Source: Novosphingobium sp. Chol11 (GTDB lineage: Bacteria > Pseudomonadota > Alphaproteobacteria > Sphingomonadales > Sphingomonadaceae). Taken from it: a DNA stretch of 64,000 bases. Location: the NCBI GenBank assembly GCA_945906105.1, contig CAMDQO010000003.1, forward strand, positions 1-64,000. The letters are read 5' to 3'. The notes beneath the pieces were generated by a model, which saw only the letters and a program-made list of their open reading frames with translations, ran no database searches and had not been told where the DNA came from. This document shows, piece after piece, positions 61,009 to 64,000 of the stretch (position 1 is the first letter of the stretch; each line of letters starts with the position of its first letter). The position numbers and the translations under genes are program-made.

Positions 61009-61394
61009 GCATCTCAATTGGCGACGCTCTCCCCCCCTTCGTTATTCCCAGCGCCAGTCCTGATGCGATGAAGCATTGGGCGGTTTTCCTCGCCGATCCC
61101 AATCCGATCCACCTTGATGTTGAAGTGGTGAAAGCCAAGGGACTGGGCGACAAACGGATCAATCAAGGCCCGATGAACGTCGCTTTCATGATGAATATGC
61201 TGATGGCTGCCTTTCCCGGCTGCCGCATCGAAGCCATGGATTCGCGCTTCCTCGACAACGTCTATGAAGGAGACCACTTGACGGCCTCCGGCACGGTGAC
61301 AGCAGTCGATGGCAATCGTGTGTCCTGCGAATGCAAACTCGATGTCGCTGGCCGTGGAACGGTCAACAGCGGCACCGCCACCCTGATAATCTGA
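61005..61394 (+). CDS. MaoC-type enoyl-CoA hydratase subunit (catalytic half)
   Basis: 129 residues. FLADPNPIHLDVEV near 29-40 is the hydratase motif with Asp31, Asn33 and His36. INQGPMNVAFMMNMLM replaces the usual HG-x-x-x region (Q for H in the hydratase-2 HG). The protein is about half the length of the double hot-dog hydratase at 11674. It overlaps the preceding hot-dog subunit as ATGA. It would hydrate the enoyl-CoA made by the acyl-CoA dehydrogenase encoded two genes before. Confidence 0.85.
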   Translation: MSISIGDALPPFVIPSASPDAMKHWAVFLADPNPIHLDVEVVKAKGLGDKRINQGPMNVAFMMNMLMAAFPGCRIEAMDSRFLDNVYEGDHLTASGTVTAVDGNRVSCECKLDVAGRGTVNSGTATLII

Positions 61395-61410
61395 TCATAG
61401 GAGAATACTG

Positions 61411-61962
61411 ATGCCCAGCGGACCTTTTGCCCATGTGTGCATGGTTGTGCGCGATCTCGACAAGGCGATCGAGGACTGGACCAAAATCCTGCGCGTGCTC
61501 GATCCGCAGAGCCTCGAGAAGCGCATCGTCAAGTATGACGAATTCTCCAGCGGCGATGACGCCGGCATGCGGTGGGCGACCTTCGTCAACGAATATTCGA
61601 CCGAAATCCAGTTTATCCAGCCTGCCCCTGGGACGCCGATGGGCCGCCGCCTCGACAAGGTGGGCGAACATGTCCATCACCTGTGCTTCGCCACCGATGA
61701 CGTTCCCGGCGCGATGGCCAAGCTCAAGGCCGAAGGCATCCACCTGCCCGGCGAGGGCGAAACCTACAATGATCCCGACATGACCTGGCAGAAGTGGTCC
61801 TGGGTCGGCGCGCAATCCACCCATGGCTGCCTGATCGAAGTTGCATCGCCCTATGAAAGCCGCAACGACGGCAAGTGGCATCACGCGCCGAACAAGTTCG
61901 CCTACAAGGGCCCCGGCGAGCATCCTTCCCACGCCGAAACCGTGCCAATCACGGCGGGCTGA
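61411..61962 (+). CDS. VOC-superfamily protein, methylmalonyl-CoA-epimerase-like
   Basis: 183 residues. FAHVCMVVRDLDKAIEDWTKIL opens the first module with His8, TEIQFIQPAPGTPMGRRLDKVGEHVHHLCFATDDV joins the two modules (His near 90), and CLIEVASPYES has the last Glu. These are the metal positions of methylmalonyl-CoA epimerase. The Glu/Gln of the second position is Gln in EIQFIQ. It likely moves a proton or isomerises a CoA intermediate. A GGAG lies 9 bases upstream of the ATG. Confidence 0.82.
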   Translation: MPSGPFAHVCMVVRDLDKAIEDWTKILRVLDPQSLEKRIVKYDEFSSGDDAGMRWATFVNEYSTEIQFIQPAPGTPMGRRLDKVGEHVHHLCFATDDVPGAMAKLKAEGIHLPGEGETYNDPDMTWQKWSWVGAQSTHGCLIEVASPYESRNDGKWHHAPNKFAYKGPGEHPSHAETVPITAG

Positions 61963-61963
61963 T

Positions 61964-62812
61964 TTGTCTGGCACCATCGTTCGCTTTTGGGGGGACGGGT
62001 TGGAGCTGGTCGGGGAAGCTTTTGGCGATCCGGCAGCTCCACCCGTCCTCTTCTTCCATGGCGGCGGGCAAAGCCGCAGCGCCTGGCGCGGATCAGCGCG
62101 GATTGTCGGCGACGCCGGTTTCTACGGTGTAACCTTCGACTTGCGCGGCCATGGCGAAAGTGATTGGGCGGCAGACGGCGATTATCTGCTCGATGCCTAC
62201 GGGCGCGACGTGGAGCGCTTGCTTCAGCAGTTTGAGCGCCCGGTCACACTGGTCGGCGCTTCGCGCGGCGGACAGGCTTCGCTGGTCGGCGGCTCGCGCC
62301 ATCCTGATCGCGTCAGGCTGATCATGCTCGCCGATGTTGCCCCCTTGATGCGTGACCACGGCATAGACGGCATCCGCGGCTTCTTTGCCGAGGGAGCGGC
62401 AGGTTTTGGCAGTCTGGATCAGGCCGCAGATTCGCTTGCTCACCATCTCGATCAGCCACGGATCGACGATGCCTCACGTCTCGCCCGCTCGATGCGGCAG
62501 GATGCGGCAGGGCGCTGGCACTGGCGCTGGGACCCCGCGACCGGACATGCAGACTTCCTGCATCCCCCCAGCGAGGGCGAGGCGATATTGGCCGCTGCGG
62601 CGCGGGTTACATCGCCCATTGTTCTCGTGAGGGCCGAACTGAGCCACCTGCTTACCGACGAAGGCGTTGCCCGGTTTCAAAAGCTGGCTCCACAAATGCA
62701 GGTGGTCACCGCCATGGGTGTCGGTCATATGTTCACCGCAGACCGCAATGATGGCTTTGCCGCCGAATTGCTGGATTGGCTGTCAAAAGTGCCGGAGAGG
62801 ATTGTGGCATGA
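61964..62812 (+). CDS. Alpha/beta hydrolase
   Basis: About 282 residues. The start is uncertain: a TTG at 61964, one base after the VOC stop, fits the position best, and no ATG is suitable. VLFFHGGGQSRSAWR and VTFDLRGHGESDWA are the oxyanion and classic RGHG segments. VGASRGGQ has the nucleophile Ser100 and GVGHMFTADR the catalytic His. It belongs to the general hydrolase/haloalkane-dehalogenase-like branch that also includes meta-cleavage product hydrolases. Its stop overlaps the following SDR start (ATGA). Confidence 0.83.
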   Translation: MSGTIVRFWGDGLELVGEAFGDPAAPPVLFFHGGGQSRSAWRGSARIVGDAGFYGVTFDLRGHGESDWAADGDYLLDAYGRDVERLLQQFERPVTLVGASRGGQASLVGGSRHPDRVRLIMLADVAPLMRDHGIDGIRGFFAEGAAGFGSLDQAADSLAHHLDQPRIDDASRLARSMRQDAAGRWHWRWDPATGHADFLHPPSEGEAILAAAARVTSPIVLVRAELSHLLTDEGVARFQKLAPQMQVVTAMGVGHMFTADRNDGFAAELLDWLSKVPERIVA

Positions 62813-63561
62813 CCAAGGGAGCGGCCTTCGTGGTCGGCGCGACCGGCGGGCTTGGCCGGGCCAGTGCTTTGGCCCTCTCACGCGAATGGGATGGTGTGGC
62901 CATTGGCTATCATTCCAGCGCCGATAAAGCGACCCAGCTGGCGGCAGAGCTGTCACCGGCTTGCTATGGCTGGCCGGTTCACTGCGATCTGACCGACGGT
63001 GATTCCGTCATCGCCGCCATTGCCGGGGCCAAGGCCCGTTACGGCCGGATCGGCACGATGGTTTTTGCTTCTGGTGTGGCGATCCCCCAGCCCTTCGTCA
63101 GCACAATCAGCGAAGCACAATGGCGCGAAGTGTTCGAGACCGAAGTGATTGGCCTGACCCGCATCGTTTCAGCCACCTTGCCACATTTCCGCGAACAAGG
63201 CGGTGGAAATTTCGTCATAGTGGTGTCCGTCGCCAACTATGCTTTTCCGCCGGGAGACGCGCTTTCATCGGTCCCCAAGGCGGCCATGGAATCGCTCGGC
63301 CGCGCCATCGCCAAGGAAGAGGGGCGCTACGGCATTCGCGCCAATATGGTCGCTCCTGGCATTATCGATGCTGGCCTTGGAGCAAGCTATCTCCAGAATA
63401 TGTACACGCCCGAAGTCTGGGATGCGCAGCGCAAGCGCATCGCGCTCCAGACTTTCGGTACGGGCGAGGATATTGGCGATGCGGTAGCCTTTCTCGCTTC
63501 TGAGCGGGCTAAATACATTACCGGGCAAACACTGATCGTTGATGGAGGATATAGCCTGTGA
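62809..63561 (+). CDS. SDR-fold protein lacking the catalytic Tyr
   Basis: 250 residues. GATGGLG near residues 10-16 and VAIGYHSSADK after strand 2 keep the cofactor site. The structural motif is ASGVA, not NNAG. VVSVANYAF has the catalytic Ser, but at the Y-x3-K position the sequence is SSVPK, so the Tyr is Ser while the Lys stays. All ten other SDRs of the window keep the Tyr. It may be a non-reductive isomerase or a pseudoenzyme, or use another residue (Tyr in NYAF). YITGQTLIVDGGYSL ends the fold normally. Coupled on both sides (ATGA, GTGA). Confidence 0.85.
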   Translation: MTKGAAFVVGATGGLGRASALALSREWDGVAIGYHSSADKATQLAAELSPACYGWPVHCDLTDGDSVIAAIAGAKARYGRIGTMVFASGVAIPQPFVSTISEAQWREVFETEVIGLTRIVSATLPHFREQGGGNFVIVVSVANYAFPPGDALSSVPKAAMESLGRAIAKEEGRYGIRANMVAPGIIDAGLGASYLQNMYTPEVWDAQRKRIALQTFGTGEDIGDAVAFLASERAKYITGQTLIVDGGYSL

Positions 63562-63983
63562 GTGAAGCAAACCATGCGCGCGTGCTGGCATTTCTCGATG
63601 CCTTTCATGTGGCCGGAACCCCGGATTTTACCGCATTAGCCAGTCATTTTTCAGCTGATGGCTATTATCAGCCGCTGGTTCCCGCAACAGAACGGATCAC
63701 CGGACGCAAGGCCATCGCCGCCGCGCTCGAAAAGCAATATCAGACCTATTATGAATGCGTCTGCGAGATCCATGCCTCTGCCGCTATGGGACGTTTCGTC
63801 TTCACCGAGCGCACCGATCACGTCACTCTCCATGCCGGTGATCGCAAGGTTGGTTCGCGCGTCTGTGCAGTTTTTGAATTCAACGAGGCCGGTGAGATTG
63901 CCGGTTGGCGGGAATATTGGGACACGGGCGATGTGATGAAGCAGATGGGCATCTCTGCCGAAGACCTTGCGGCGGCGATGTAA
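63558..63983 (+). CDS. Limonene-epoxide-hydrolase-like (NTF2-fold) protein
   Basis: 141 residues from a GTG at 63558 overlapping the SDR stop as GTGA. FTERTDHV near 82-89 gives Arg85-x-Asp87, and GWREYWD near 116-122 gives Asp122, the Arg/Asp/Asp active-site set. It is a paralog of the protein at 40289. It may open an epoxide or add water to an intermediate. It is the last complete gene of the operon here; only 17 bases follow in the window. Confidence 0.78.
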   Translation: MSEANHARVLAFLDAFHVAGTPDFTALASHFSADGYYQPLVPATERITGRKAIAAALEKQYQTYYECVCEIHASAAMGRFVFTERTDHVTLHAGDRKVGSRVCAVFEFNEAGEIAGWREYWDTGDVMKQMGISAEDLAAAM

Positions 63984-64000
63984 GGCGATGCTCACTCTCC

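Noticed and set aside
1..64000. CRISPR arrays, insertion-sequence transposases, rRNA or intact tRNA genes
   Set aside because: None seen: no regularly spaced repeats, no transposase motifs and no complete tRNA; only the tRNA-Thr 3' fragment was found.

Overview
The window looks like chromosome of a sphingomonad-type alphaproteobacterium (Novosphingobium, Sphingobium or Sphingopyxis relatives). The evidence is a GC-rich coding style, a sphingomonad-like TonB-dependent receptor beside catabolic genes, and many SDR, luciferase-like (LLM), VOC, DUF1214 and acyl-CoA enzymes. Assignment is by gene content and protein motifs only; no ribosomal or other marker gene is present.

Positions 1-498 are the right end of an integrated element: the 5' part of a tyrosine-recombinase gene pointing left, then a duplicated 3' end of tRNA-Thr(TGT) that marks the attachment site. 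Two unrecognised exported proteins (880-3287) follow. From 3.5 kb to the right edge nearly every gene looks catabolic. The 3.5-21 kb part holds an alpha-methylacyl-CoA racemase with a complete catalytic triad, a TonB-dependent receptor, an OYE/dienoyl-CoA-reductase-like flavoprotein, a TetR regulator, an HSL-type esterase, a MaoC hydratase, an APH-like kinase, an LLM enzyme, a CYP101-like P450, a DUF1214 protein, an alpha/beta hydrolase, a spinster-type MFS carrier and a membrane protein. A minus-strand operon of twelve genes (31351 down to 21789) carries five SDRs, two VOC proteins, a sulfotransferase, a tyrosine-phosphatase-like protein, a beta-hydroxyacid dehydrogenase, a CMD protein, a DUF1214 protein and a second membrane protein.

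Divergent from it, a plus-strand operon (31491-37560) encodes a second sulfotransferase, a [2Fe-2S] ferredoxin, an epoxide-hydrolase-like protein, and two LLM enzymes bracketing two Rieske-oxygenase-family proteins. The two Rieske proteins are complementary halves. The first keeps the Cys/His cluster motif but has lost the mononuclear-iron motif. The second keeps the Asp/His/His iron motif but has lost all four cluster ligands. Together they read as a split Rieske oxygenase fed by the ferredoxin, and this is the most interesting object in the window.

Next come a minus-strand flavoprotein/SDR/SnoaL group (37799-41108) and a plus-strand MFS/APH-like kinase/SDR group (41232-44505). A minus-strand group follows, with a large MalT-like LuxR regulator, a BKACE enzyme and two LLM enzymes (50279 down to 44549). 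Divergent from the regulator, a tightly packed 16-gene plus-strand operon (50477-63983) combines CoA ligation, two acyl-CoA dehydrogenases, a two-subunit hot-dog hydratase, an extradiol dioxygenase, a fumarylacetoacetate-hydrolase-family enzyme, hydrolases and SDRs. This reads as meta ring cleavage plus beta-oxidation-like steps.

Taken together the window probably encodes uptake (TonB receptor, MFS), oxygenation (P450, split Rieske, LLM), redox tailoring (eleven SDRs, flavoproteins), CoA-dependent chain degradation and ring opening of a hydrophobic, possibly alicyclic, isoprenoid or steroid-like compound. The substrate cannot be read from the sequence.
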